Source: Phytophthora colocasiae
Lineage: Eukaryota > Oomycota > Peronosporomycetes > Peronosporales > Peronosporaceae
Reading direction: 5' to 3'
Length of the DNA: 64,000 nucleotides
NCBI GenBank assembly: GCA_018806915.1
Contig: JAGKQI010000030.1
Span: forward strand, 94,501-158,500
The position numbers and the translations under genes were made by a program. How positions within the stretch are numbered: the first letter of the stretch is position 1; each line of letters opens with the position of its first letter. The notes under the pieces are model-generated. The model had not been told where the DNA came from. It searched no databases and worked only from the letters and a program-made list of their open reading frames with translations. Of this stretch, positions 1 to 11,094 are shown in pieces.

Positions 1-5
1 CCCCA

Positions 6-2819
6 TTGCTTCGGCATCCTAATAGAAATCGACCATTCGTGATCATTCCGCATGCCAATGCATGGGCCGCATGTGCTGTCCTCGGTCAGGAATACGACGG
101 TGTGATCCACCCTGTCCGGTATACTGGCCGCGTCCTGAATGATTCCGAAATCCGTTATCATATTGCGGAAAAGGAGGTCATTGCGATCCTGAGAGTACTT
201 CAGGTCTTCCGAACGCTGATCGAGCAGTCCGAACTGATTGTGTACACCCGATACTCCGTCCTGAAGTGGGTCATCACCTCGAAGTCTGCTGATGGTAGGT
301 GTGTTCCTTGGGGACTTGCACTTTCACATTGGAATCTGGATATCCGGAAGGTTCAAAGGGACGAAGACGGATTGGCTGCGATAATGAGTGCTGGGATAAC
401 CCCACGAGAGCATCTGGATAAGATTTCGGAATCCCTGATCCCTTCGAAAGGACGCATCCGGAAGCCGCCAGTGGTGAGCATCGAGATGTTGGAAGCGAAC
501 TACGAAGGTGTTATCCTGAGTTTCCATGGTGCTGCCAAGACTTCCACCCGGAAAGGAAGTTGCGGGTGTGTTCTCTGGAAGCTACCTGGATGGAAGGTTC
601 TGGAAGCCCGAGGTTTCATTCTGGATGACGTCACCGTGAATGACGCTGAGTACCATGGACTTCTGAAGGGCATGGATATGGCATCTGGAGGAGGCATTCA
701 GGATTTGGTGGTTGTGGGAGATTCCAGAATTGTGATTCAGCAAGTACAAGGACTGATCAACTGTAACCAACCACATCTTCAGAAACACCTTGCGGAAGCG
801 GAAGTTCTGAAATCCAGATTTCAGAAGGTCAGATTTGTGCATCTCAAACGAGAGTACAATCAGGCTGCCGACTACCTGACGACCAAGACATTGGTTCAAG
901 GAGAATCCTGGGAGGTTTCCGACGAAAGTGACCTGAGGCATTTGGAACTTGTTTCTAAAATCCAAGAGAAGTTGGTGAAATCAGAACTGTCGGAGGCCCA
1001 TCCTTCAGATATCCAGATTCAGGAATCTGGAATCCCGGATGACAACGACCTTCCCGGACCAGATTCGGAACCGTTACCAGAGTCTGCGCGAGTGATGGCT
1101 GTCATTGCGGAAGCTGGGGATCCAGAAGGAAACGATCCGGATGCCCCTCCGATGGGACCATTGGAACTTCAAGCCGAGCGTTGGAGACGGATCAAGGTCC
1201 ATCAGGATGCCGACGAATACCTGTCTGAGCTGAAGGCGTTCCTGAAAGGGGATTTCAGAGGTTTTCGCATAAACGTCTCCGGAAGATTGCAAAGGTTGCT
1301 GACTTGTTCACTTTGGATTCCAGAAACATTCTCTTCAGGATGTCCACAGTCACCCAGAAGCGACCTCGAGATTTTCTGGGAGAACTTCGATTGGTGGTTC
1401 CGGAATCCTTACGTTCTGATATGCTTCACTATGCCCACGAAGATTTCCAAGGTGGACACCAGGGCATCCGGAGGACTCATGAGAAATTGCTTTCGGAATA
1501 CTATTGGCCTGGAATGTATGCAGATGTGGAACGTCATGTGAAGGAGTGTGTGGATTGTGCATCCGGAAAGGGACGGCCTCGAATCCAGGTCCGTCACCTG
1601 GAAACATCGAGCCATCATGTCCTTTCGAAGTTGTCTCGATGGATTTCGTGACGCACCTTCCAAAATCCGCACGCGGAAACACTTTCCTACTCCTATTTCA
1701 GGATATGTTTTCCGGATACGTGATGTGCAAGCCCATGTCTTCGACGACTGCCCAAGATGTTGCAGAAGTGTATGAACAAGTGGTATTCCAGAAGTTTGGA
1801 TCAAGTTCCCTGATCCGACACGATCAGGATCCCCGATTCATGAGTGCCGTCTTCGAGTGCTTCCGGAATCTACTTGGGAGTCTCCAAAGGGCAACATTGG
1901 GATACCGTCCGCAGGCAAATGGCCAGCAGGAACGTTCCGTTCAGACGGTAGTTCGAAGCATCCGGGCGTATATTATGGAAGCGGATCAAAGTGATTGGGA
2001 TGACCATGTGGAAAGGCTGATGTTCGCTCTAAATACCTCTTTCGATGCAACGCGCCTGAAACCCCCTTCTATCTAATTCATGGTTGGGACGCCCAGAGTA
2101 CAATTTCAGCAATGCTGGGTCCAAAGCCACATAGTATTCCTGAAAGGTCAGCGTACGAATGGAGACGAAAAATGCAGAGGGACTACAGCTACGCTGTGGC
2201 TTTTGCAGAAGGACTTCAGAAGAAAGCCAAGCGTCACCGTTCCGAAATCCAAACGCAAAAGTGGAAAGAGCTTTCGGAAAGGCTGAAATCCGGATTTTCG
2301 GAAGGCGATTCCGTGTGGTTATATATTCCGAAAGTCCAGACTGGGCTAAGTAGGAAACTGGCCCACATGTGGCATAGACCATTCCGGATTGCTGAAGTGC
2401 ATCAGGACTTCCGGGTGAAACTCAAGGTCGAGGGCACGGGATATCGTGTCAACCCTTGGGTGCATATCAGCCGCTTGAAACCCCGAGCACTCTTCCCGAA
2501 ACGTCCTACCACGGAGATCCAAGTGAACGAGGACGATGACTTTGACGCTGCCCTTCTTCCGGAAGACAGTTGGAATCCGGATGCCGAAGAGAACGAGTAC
2601 GAAGTCGAAAAGATTTTGGATCTTCGATGGTCCAAACGTACTCGGACGTCGAAAAGGAATCGGGAATACCTGGTCAAATGGAAAGGCTATCCGGATCCGG
2701 AATGGCTTCCAGTGTCACAGTTAAGCTGCGGTGCCCTTCTTTACGAATTTAATCAAGGGGCAAGGGCGCGAGCGAGGTTCCAGGCTATGCAAGCCGGGGA
2801 CGACCATCCCCAAGTCTAG
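6..2819 (+). pseudogene. Gypsy-1 pol: RNase H, second RNase H, integrase, chromodomain (frameshifted)
   Basis: In order: the RT-associated RNase H (about 6-450, with AEKEVIAIL), a second archaeal-type RNase H (about 500-900, with NDAEYHGLL, VVGDSRIVI and KREYNQAADYL), an integrase zinc finger (HEDFQGGHQG ... CVDC, about 1430-1560), the integrase core (MDFVTH, RHDQDPRF, PQANGQQERS, about 1630-1950), a GPY/F-like region (about 2360) and a C-terminal chromodomain (YEVEKILDLRW ... YLVKWKGY ... EWLPVSQL, about 2595-2740). The reading frame changes near 1265, 1580 and 2075, so the copy is dead as read. The usual first catalytic Asp is His in both RNase H domains (HAN and FHGAAK). Chromodomains steer integration of chromoviruses to marked chromatin; that is family knowledge, not shown here. 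Confidence 0.88.
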
Positions 2820-3083
2820 ACTTCCGGATGCTATCATCCGGGAAGTTTTGAGAAGGGGATTCCTGAACTGTGACTACTGATTGAACTTTGATTTGATTAC
2901 GATTGGAAACTGATTTCGGATTATGATGGAACTTTGGAATCCTGGGTTTCAGAAGGATGGATATGAAGGAGATGAACAAAAGCTGACTTTCGGAGAAGTG
3001 AGGTGTATTACGAGTGATTAGTGACGAATTACGTATGGAAAACATGGAGAATTGGAAGACTCACTCGATCTGAACTACACCTC

Positions 3084-5927
3084 CTAGTTTCCGTAGTTCC
3101 AAAGGGCATCGATCCGGATGCGCTGATCCGCAGGAATCAGGGTGCTTTGGACTTCCGGTGGAAGATGAGCAATGCGATTCTGATCCGAAGTGGAGAAGCT
3201 CCACTGAACACGTGCAGGCTCCATGGCATCCAGAATCCCAAGCTGTTCCTTGAGCGAGTATGGTTCCGAAGTCCCAGGCTTGAAGTGTTCTGGATCCATC
3301 AGGATCCAGTGACAGAGTTTCGCAGGGTACTTCCAGACGCACGTCTCATTCCAGATGGATTTTGGAAGCTTGGAAGAGATCTTCTGGAGCAACGGGATCG
3401 CCTTCTTCCTAAGGAACGAGTGGCGCTTCGATCGCTCGGAGTAGATCCGCACGAGCTTCGGATGCACAGCTTCGGAAGTGTCGAACGTGAGCCAATGAGT
3501 TTCTTCCCAGAAGGCCTGGAGATGACCGCTCACGAAAGAAAGCCAGGTGTCAAGAGCCTCCAAGGCGTTCGCATCCAGATCGCTGCGCTTATGGAAGAGT
3601 AGATCCCGAGGCCGACAACTGTATGCGTGTTCCCAAGGACGCTCATCCAGAAGCGGAGGAAGCTCGGACGCCCGGATCACGAAGCGCTCTTTCAGAAGGT
3701 CGAAATCAAACCTGTTGGGAGCGGAATCCGGAAACCCGAGAGTCTGAGTGGTCGCTGTGGACGTCGGATCTCCCTTCTTCATACGAACTCCGTAGTGGAG
3801 CCAAGATGCCACTCCCTCGGTCGGATTCTCAATGGTCTGCTTGTCGAGTCTTGTCAGGTTCCCAAAGTCTTTGGCAGCTAGATAGGAGGTTGACCGGTCA
3901 TGTGCACGATAGCCCCTAGATGCTGACTTGGGAGAGCGGTTGGAACGACGACGCTTGGATTTCGGAGACTGAACGTCAGGATCACGGCGAGAGGAACTTG
4001 AGTGGCCCTGATCATCATCTGGATGCACCACCTCTGTCTCATCTGGAATGAAGTCTTCATCCACTGTCTTGCCATCCACCGTTTCCGTAACCAAGGCTTC
4101 CGGATCCGGATCTTCGACGTCGTCTTCTCCATCCACAAGAGATCCCCAGTACTCTGGCTCGATACCTTCATCCTGAAGTCCATCGAGAACACCTTCAGCC
4201 ATCTGGAAGTACCGACGCGGGACGTACTTGGTCCACGGAATGTCATCCAACTTGTTCCAGAACATCATCCGAGTGAGCATCTCCACGAGAGGTTTCAACT
4301 GGAAAGCCACGTGAACTGCACGGTCTTCACGAATCCATTCCAGAGCCCCGGTATACTTGACTCCAGACATCATGAGTTTCTAAAGATCCAGACGCAAGTC
4401 ACTCCAGACAACCGGGTAGTCCGTCAAGGACTCTCGAGCTTGCTTCTCCGTCCAGACTAGAGGATATTTGTCACTCCGACAGTCGTCATCCGAATGTTTA
4501 ATCCACTCAGAAGGACGAGCCTGAATCACGTCGGGAGCCCTTGGGACCTTCTTCGAAGACTTGAATCCGGAACTGGAACGCTTGCGCTTGGAAGACTTGG
4601 AACTTGGATTTCCGGATGCAGGTGCGCCAGAAGAACCACGACTCAGATCCAGATACGACGACGAATCGCTCTCCTTGGCATCACCGTCATCACTTCCGTG
4701 AGAGGGATGCAGTTCGACGAAAGGGGCCGAAGTGTGTCCTGGGTCATCCGTGGCGATGACACTGATGACTGTACGCCATTCCGAAGGAACAGTTGTGCCG
4801 TTCTGAAAGTGCTTCAGGAGTTCCAGAAGCCGTTGCCAGTTCACAGTGACAGTCGACTGTCCTTCGCCGGCGCCAAGGAAGTTCATGACGTCGACAGCAT
4901 TAAAGGCCAGTTTCTGGATGCGGTGTTCCAGAAGGCGATTCTGCGTCCGGGCATCATCCAAACGCTTCGTGAGATCATCGACCTGCTTCCGGAGACCCCT
5001 CTTGTCGCGGTCATGCTCCTCCATCAGGTGCTTGATGTCGTCACGGGCGTTCTGGAGAGCCTCTTCTTTCTCAGAAACAGCTTCCGCGTGTCGAAGATCC
5101 AGATGACTTGTTACCAACTGGTAGTCCCGACGAAGCTCGGCGAGCTCATCGTGAACCCTGCCGACATTGACGAGATCCGGATCCTGATCTTCGAGCAGTG
5201 ACTGCGTCCGGATGCACTTCTGGATGACTTTCCGAAGAGCAGAGACGGTTCCAAAGACGCGCTGCGCGAGATTCTCAGGGTCGTACTCCGAAACAAGGCT
5301 GGCGATCTCCCTCTTGACGGCGACGCTATCCAGAAGTGCGTGAAGCTGGTCATCCGGAAGCGAGGCTGGCCGAGGTGTCAGGATGAATTCCCGAAGGTCC
5401 AGATGACCGGCGCAGAAGTCGTGTAGCACTGCCATTTCCCTGGTGGACAGCTTCTCAGAATGCATCAGGACTTCCAAACCGCCATAGCCGTTCCGAAGAA
5501 AACTGTTGCCATCACGATGCACTGTTGAAGCTGGAACACCGACCACTTGCAAGTTGTCGTCGCGCTCGTGGGATGGAGGAGTCTTAAAGTAGATGGGACG
5601 CGAAGATTCACTTCCGAACGCGGTGCCCTCGGACAGCCCGAACTCCTTCGCACTCTTGTGCGTGACGAACTTCGGATAGACTCGATTGAGTGGCTCATCA
5701 TCGTCCTCAGGGACGCCTCCGTCTCCACCTGCGGGCGGGCAAGTCTCCGTGCCCTCAGCACCATGTCTCCCCTCGTCAACAACGCTATCTGGACCCCCTG
5801 TCACTGCCGTGTCGCCCTGATGCGACTCAGCGTCACCATGGTGGCTGCCAGTGTCACCAGTGTCGCCCTCAACCGAGGTGTTGCCTGGTGGAGGCGCCGA
5901 GAACGTCGAAGGAGCGTCTGCTGACAT
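3084..5927 (-). pseudogene. long antisense ORF inside Gypsy-1, one in-frame stop
   Basis: Two long minus-strand ORFs (3084-4373 and 4380 upward) lie in the same frame and are separated only by a TAG at 4382-4380. Read through, they make one coding unit of about 948 codons from the likely start at 5927 (MSADAPST). The N-terminus is low-complexity and rich in Gly, Asp and Thr; a heptad-like coiled coil follows (around EEALQNARDDIKHLMEEHD); then Ser- and Lys-rich stretches (SSKSSKRKRSSS) and a C-terminal globular-looking part. No zinc knuckle, protease or transposase motif is visible, so I do not name a function. It lies between pol and the 3' LTR in antisense, the arrangement known for antisense ORFs in some plant Gypsy elements. 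The first 417-nt extension up to 6344 is open but probably not coding. Confidence 0.6.
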
Positions 5928-7865
5928 GATGTGATCGTGCGGAAACGCTTGGGTGATCTGGAGCCTTGAAATTGTGAAATGTGTGCGGACCGACCGAATG
6001 ATTCTTGCCGTTTGAACGTGCGATGGGACCGGGGCGCTTGGGACCGGACGCAGAAGAGAAGCCACGTCAGCCAATTGATGGATGGAATGTGACCCAGTGT
6101 AGTGATTTGGACTTCCTGAACCCGGATAGGGTGAACCCGGATACGTGAGACCCGGGTGGGTAGAACCTGGATACAGTGTGGGACGCCTGAAACCGGACCG
6201 TTCGACATTTTCGTGATGGGCATTTGGATGTATGGAATCCGAAAACGCGACTCGACGACAAGTGCCGTTGTGAATTGCGGGATTGTGATCTGGATGTCTG
6301 CGGTGATCCGGTGATCTGGACGACTTGCCCACGCTTCGTCTCATAAGGACCTGTCAAGCTCGGAGGTAAATTCCTCAATGACAGCTCCTGACGAGAGGGA
6401 CGGTTGTGAAGCTGTGGACTCAAATTTTCTATCTGGACACCGCCTCCCAGAGCCACCCAATATGTCGAGAGGTGATTGGCTGAGGCATCGAGTACCTGGG
6501 ACTGAGCTGTGGAACACATTTTCACCTTATTGCTTTAGGACTTCCGGAATCCGGACTTCCAGAATCCGGATGCCCGACCATGATCGGAGTCCACTATTCA
6601 GGAATCAAGTCCACCATGTGGTGCCCAAGTGAATTCCTGGTGCGTACTTCCGGAATCCAGATCCAGATTTCGGGAATCTGGATGCCATTCCAGTCAGGGC
6701 TAAGGGCTCAAGAATCCAGTCGCCCATACACAGACCAAGTGTATTCCGGATACATGCTTCCAGTGCTGAACTGAGGACTTCCGGATTCCAAGGATCGGGA
6801 ATCCAGATGACCAAGGACCCTGCCTGATTTGTACCCAGTATGGACATTGAGGTTCGGAGTATACTCAAGCCAAGTCAAGACCGACCGACCAAGACGACCG
6901 ACCAGGATGTGTTCGGCACCAGCCGGAATTCTTCGGGGTTCCGCGCCAGAGACACGCGCCTCCTGATGAGTGTGCGCTTCCTATAGTGAAAACAAGATGT
7001 TAGCAGAATCTTTAGCAGAAGACTTGTATATAAATAACAGAGAGTTCAATTTGCCACCAAGGGCGCAAGTGGTCTTCTGGAAGGTTTTCCTGGAAGATAC
7101 TGCAAAGCACTGCGGACCAGCCTCTTGTCAGAGGGCTTCGAGTTAGCTGAGCCAGCGTACGGCCGCGTCGACTGCGTACATCGCCGCGGGACTCTCCACT
7201 TCAGGTTCGAGACCAAGTTGGGTAAGTGATCCGGCGGCGCATCCGGAAGGGATCTTCCTATTTCATATTCCAGTTGGAATCCGGATTCCGGATTCACATT
7301 TCATATTATAACTGCGTTTTGGGAGGTTGTTAGTAGTTGGCCCCTTGGAACTGTATTGAATTAACTACTGTGTGATTGGACGTTTGCATCTGGATTCCTA
7401 GTCTAGATTGCATTTGGATTTTGGATATTTGGATATTCAGGCATCTGGATATCCTGATCTTGGATATGGAAGTGGTGCGCTTGTTAGGGTCCCGGAACTG
7501 AGTCAGTGTTCCGGAAGTAGACCCCGTCGACTGGCATTGGGAGTGCCCACCGCTCGAGGGCCACAAAGAATAAGAGCGGCTGCGTGTTTTGCATATTAAC
7601 TCTCTGTATTGTATTGGTTAACTGTTGGAAGAGGACTCTGCTAATAGTCTTTTGCCTTCCAGAAAATCAACTGCATTTGGAAGTACTTTTGGTACTTTGG
7701 ATCTTTGGATCTGATCACACCTGAAAGTAACTCACCTGGTGATACCCTTCGGATACTCGAAGACAAACGACACCAAGGAGGATAACCACAAGGTCACACG
7801 CCAACTCCGCCTTCCGGATACCCATTGGATCCCGGAAGGTAGAGACTGACCCCAGTTCTCAAGTG
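5928..7865. repeat. LTR-like non-coding tail of Gypsy-1
   Basis: About 1.9 kb without a convincing gene. It holds short imperfect repeats built on CCGGAAT, CCAGAAT and CTGGAT words (for example 6538-6570 and 6650-6700) and a TATA box at 7027. The content and position fit a 3' LTR with adjacent UTR, but no second copy is present for comparison, so the edges are not set. Confidence 0.45.
7027..7036 (+). promoter_or_regulatory. TATA box in the Gypsy-1 LTR-like region
   Basis: TATATAAATA, upstream of AACAGAGAGTTCAAT. It sits in the presumed 3' LTR on the pol strand and could mark U3/R. Inference from motif and position only. Confidence 0.4.
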
Positions 7866-8247
7866 TCATCTGGAAGTTTCCTTCCAGAATCGGACTGGCC
7901 ACCAGCTATACGTTCTGGGCGACCGGTTTTTTTCTTTCAGAAAGTCCGGAAAGTGTTCACCCACCTCGTCACACAGGTTTCTGTAACTCGTACAGACATA
8001 GTGCCTCAAGAAGCTTGGGTTCGAAGGCCAACTTGATCGGCCGCATCGCCACCTCAGGACGCTCGCCACTCTCGACGCAGCGCTGTCGGATGCATTCTTC
8101 ATACTGCTCTCGTTGCTTCTTCCAATTGACTAGTGCACCTTGACTCCACCCATCCAATTTTGGGGCGTGGAGGAACTCAAACACAGGTTGGTGCGCTGTT
8201 GTCATGACAACATCTCCGTCACTCTCATACTGGGTCGAGTTCGACAT
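7866..8247 (-). pseudogene. retrotransposon gag N-terminal relic
   Basis: A 92-codon minus-strand ORF (7969-8247) begins MSNSTQYESDGDVVM and continues with PKLDGWSQGALVNWKK, resembling the start of gag in oomycete Gypsy elements, where a short acidic leader precedes the capsid. It ends at a stop near 7972, and open reading continues only in another frame. Zinc knuckle and pol are absent. It is opposite in strand to Gypsy-1 and therefore from a separate insertion. The 260 bp upstream (8248-8508) shows nothing I can assign. Confidence 0.5.
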
Positions 8248-8508
8248 GCTTCAGCGGTCCACAAGGACTAAAGTTAACTTTGTGCCGTGTCGCGCTTGCG
8301 AAGTACTTGTACTGCGTTGCTTGCTTGCAGGTAAATGCAAAAGTGAGTATTGATCAGTTAAGCTCTTCAGAGTCCTTCGCTAGCTGCTCATGGAGGGTTT
8401 CCTCCATTGACTATCCCAAGATCTAAACTCTACTGCTTGTCCATAGCATAGATGTAGTTTCTACTACACCTAACGTCCTGCCGTTCATGTTCCAGTAAAT
8501 GCTGTCCA

Positions 8509-10210
8509 GTGCTCATGAGTAAGCCTCCTCCAAGCATCGTGCGTCTCCACACCGCGGAAACCAAAGGGGATCTGCTGCCAGAGTTCATCCATGTAGCCAG
8601 AGTCCTGAATATCACCACACCAACCAAGAACAACCACGTGTACCTGAACATCCTGCCTCAGGCGATCGTGGATCTCCAGTACTTCGAGGGCGTGATTCGC
8701 ATTCTGGCGTACCGCTACGCCGAGCGCCTGGAGCAGTTAGGCATGTCGACAGTAGAGCTCAAGATCATCGCGCGCTTCAACAGCGAGGCCCCGGCAATCC
8801 CTGTGCGTCTCGTTGCCGAGAACCCGACTGGCTACGTGGTGCGTGTGCAGGCGTATGTTGAGGCTGCTGGCCACGACGAGCCCATCTACACCTCCATCGG
8901 TGACGAGACTCACGGCGGGCTTGACGGCATACCTGTTACGACTCCGTATCCAGTCGTCCTTCCCTTCGACTAGAAGCGTCAGATGGCTAAGGCGATGTCC
9001 AACACGGTGTACCTGTACGACTTCCTAGAGCTCATCGAGTACAACCTGCTGCGTCAGTGGCGTAAGTACGTGCAGCAGCGCACACGCCAAGATCACCATC
9101 CCAAACCTGCTGATGGAGGTGCGCGAGCTGCGACGAGCAAGGCCATCACGGAGACCACGCGTCCCCGTGGCCAGAACGACATCGGCATGGTGGCGTGGCT
9201 GCTGACGCTGTACACGCCTGAGTTCCCGGATGGACGTGAGATCATTATCGCCAACGACATTACGTTCAAGGCTGGTTCCTTCGGCACACGCGAAGACACG
9301 CTGTTCGACCTGGCGTCGAAGCTGGCTCGCTCCAAGGGCTACTTCTTCTCTGTCAACGCTGGCGCTCGCATCGGTATGGCCGAGTCCATTAAGGCTCTGT
9401 ACAAGGTCTGCTGGAAGGACGATACCAATCCGATCAAGGGTTTCGAGTACTTGTACCTGACGCCTGAGGACTACAAGACTGCGTCGGTTGACGGTGCTGT
9501 GAACGCTGAGCTGCTGGTTACCGCTGAAAGACATCGTTGGCCGTGAGATCGATCTCGGTGTGGAGTGCCTGCGTTGCAGCGGTACCATTGCTGGTGAGAC
9601 GTCGCGCGCCTGCCAGGGTGTGTTCACGCTGACGCACGCCTGCGGCCGCAGTGTCGGCATCGGGCTTACCTAGTCCGTCTGGGCCACCGTACCGTGCAAA
9701 ACGAACGCACTCGCCGATCATCCTCACGGGTTACCAGGCACTGAATAAGTTTATGGGCAAGGAGGTGTACACCTCAAACGACCAGCTTGGTGGCGTGAAG
9801 ATCATGCACACGAACGGTGTGACGCACCTGACTGCTAAGAACCACTTGTCGGGCATCTACTCAATCCCCGAATGGTTGAGCTTCGTGCCGGCGGTTGCCG
9901 ATCCGTGACCTCACTCGGTGGACTTCTGCCCCCAAGGACAAGAGCACGCAGTATGACCCGCGTGCGCTCGGGTAAGTCGATGAGACTACTGGCAAGTGGG
10001 TGTCGGGTTTACAAGGATTCGTTCCGTGAGACGCTTGATGGCTGGGCTAATAGTGTGATTGTTGGCCACGGCCGTCTTGGTGGTATCCATGTCGGTGTGG
10101 TAGTCACGGAGGTGCGCACGTTGGAGAAGGTTATCCCAGCAGATTCTGCCACTCCGGCCTCGCAGGAGAACTTGGTGCAGCAGGCTGGTCAGGGTCGAGG
10201 TTACGGAGCT
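8509..10210 (+). pseudogene. acetyl-CoA carboxylase fragment (carboxyltransferase half)
   Basis: Acetyl-CoA carboxylase makes malonyl-CoA for fatty-acid synthesis. The fragment covers the end of the central region (NHVYLNILPQAIVD, ENPTGYVVRVQAY) and the carboxyltransferase domain: GQNDIGMVAW, REIIIANDITFKAGSFG, SVNAGARIGMAE, SIGIGAYLVRLG-like residues around 9650, [23 protein letters not shown], and near the end DGWANSVIVGHGRLGG and PADSATPASQENL. The biotin carboxylase and biotin carrier domains are missing, and the sequence stops right after VLQQAGQ-like residues. Lesions: an in-frame TAG at 8971-8973 and frame changes near 9100, 9530, 9640, 9895 and 9990. Truncation at both ends plus dense lesions mean a pseudogene; the functional gene must be elsewhere. 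Confidence 0.88.
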
Positions 10211-11094
10211 CGAGGTACCAAAAACTCATACTATAGTAATAAGAATGCGTTGACCAAAATGAAAATAGTCAACACAAATGTATCCGACAGTTATTGTCAA
10301 AGGGTTCATAAAATATCATTTTTTTTGGTCGTGACCAGGGTATACAAACAGCGAGTCTAGTAGTGCCCGGTCACACCCAAGTCACAAAATTATTCGAGAT
10401 AATTATTCCATTCTTGAGATAAAAAAATAACAACAGGCAGTCCTCTCATCTCCAACAATCACTTCGACGCAATAAGGTGCCACCGTCAGTGCAGAACCTT
10501 ACAAGAGCTGTTCTGTATCGCTTCTTCGTGCCAACTATAAGACGTCGTAGAGCAAGGAGGTGTGAACAGACTGCTAATCGCCCTAAACAAAAGAGCGCAG
10601 GTGAACGTGCTAACCAACAAGACGGTGTGATGCCAGCCAGGGAGAATACTACAGCAGGAAGATGACCCCGTATAGCCCAGCCACAATTTCCCTGGACGTT
10701 CCAAGTAAGCGTACGTTGTGTCTATTGCTACAACTGTGAATTAGTTAGGAGATGGCAGTCAGGGAGAAGACTACAGCAGCAACTACAGCCGAGACACAAC
10801 CGCCATGGACGATCCAAGTAAGAGTACAGTTTGACAATTGCTACTACTGTAAATTAACGGTGGTTTTTGTGTGTGTTTAGCTTCAGTATGTTTTGTGTAA
10901 GCGATTTTCACAACGTGCAGCATTGAGGTGCAGAGCACGAGATACTGTGCGCAACAAATTCAAAACGAGCCGCGTATTTGCCTAACGGCGTGAGCGTTTG
11001 TAGGTATGTTATGTGAATTATACTTCTACAAGCTATCTAAATACTCACGAAATATGACGAAACTGTTCTGCGCCTTGTAGGCGATGAGACCCGC
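10211..11094. other. intergenic, with an imperfect tandem duplication
   Basis: No gene recognised. At 10629-10748 and 10751-10856 an imperfect duplication of about 110-120 bp is visible (shared words: CAGGGAGAA, ACTACAGCAG, CCAAGTAAG, ATTGCTAC). The rest is AT-rich and holds only short ORFs without recognisable similarity. Confidence 0.5.

Larger units (their letters stand above)
1..7865 (+). mobile_element. Ty3/Gypsy retrotransposon (Gypsy-1), 5' part outside window
   Basis: The window opens inside pol of a chromodomain-bearing Ty3/Gypsy element. Sense pol remains run to 2819, a long antisense ORF fills 3084-5927, and a non-coding LTR-like tail with a TATA box follows. The reverse transcriptase, gag and 5' LTR lie outside the window, so the 3' LTR cannot be delimited by self-comparison; the right edge is my estimate, placed where an unrelated gag relic begins. 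The whole block is dense in TCCGGA and CCGGAT hexamers, unlike the DNA that follows, which supports treating it as one unit. No target-site duplication can be tested. Confidence 0.8.

Noticed and set aside
4380..6344. Upstream extension (5928-6344) of the antisense ORF as coding
   Set aside because: Its composition differs from the rest and the first Met with protein-like sequence after it is at 5927.
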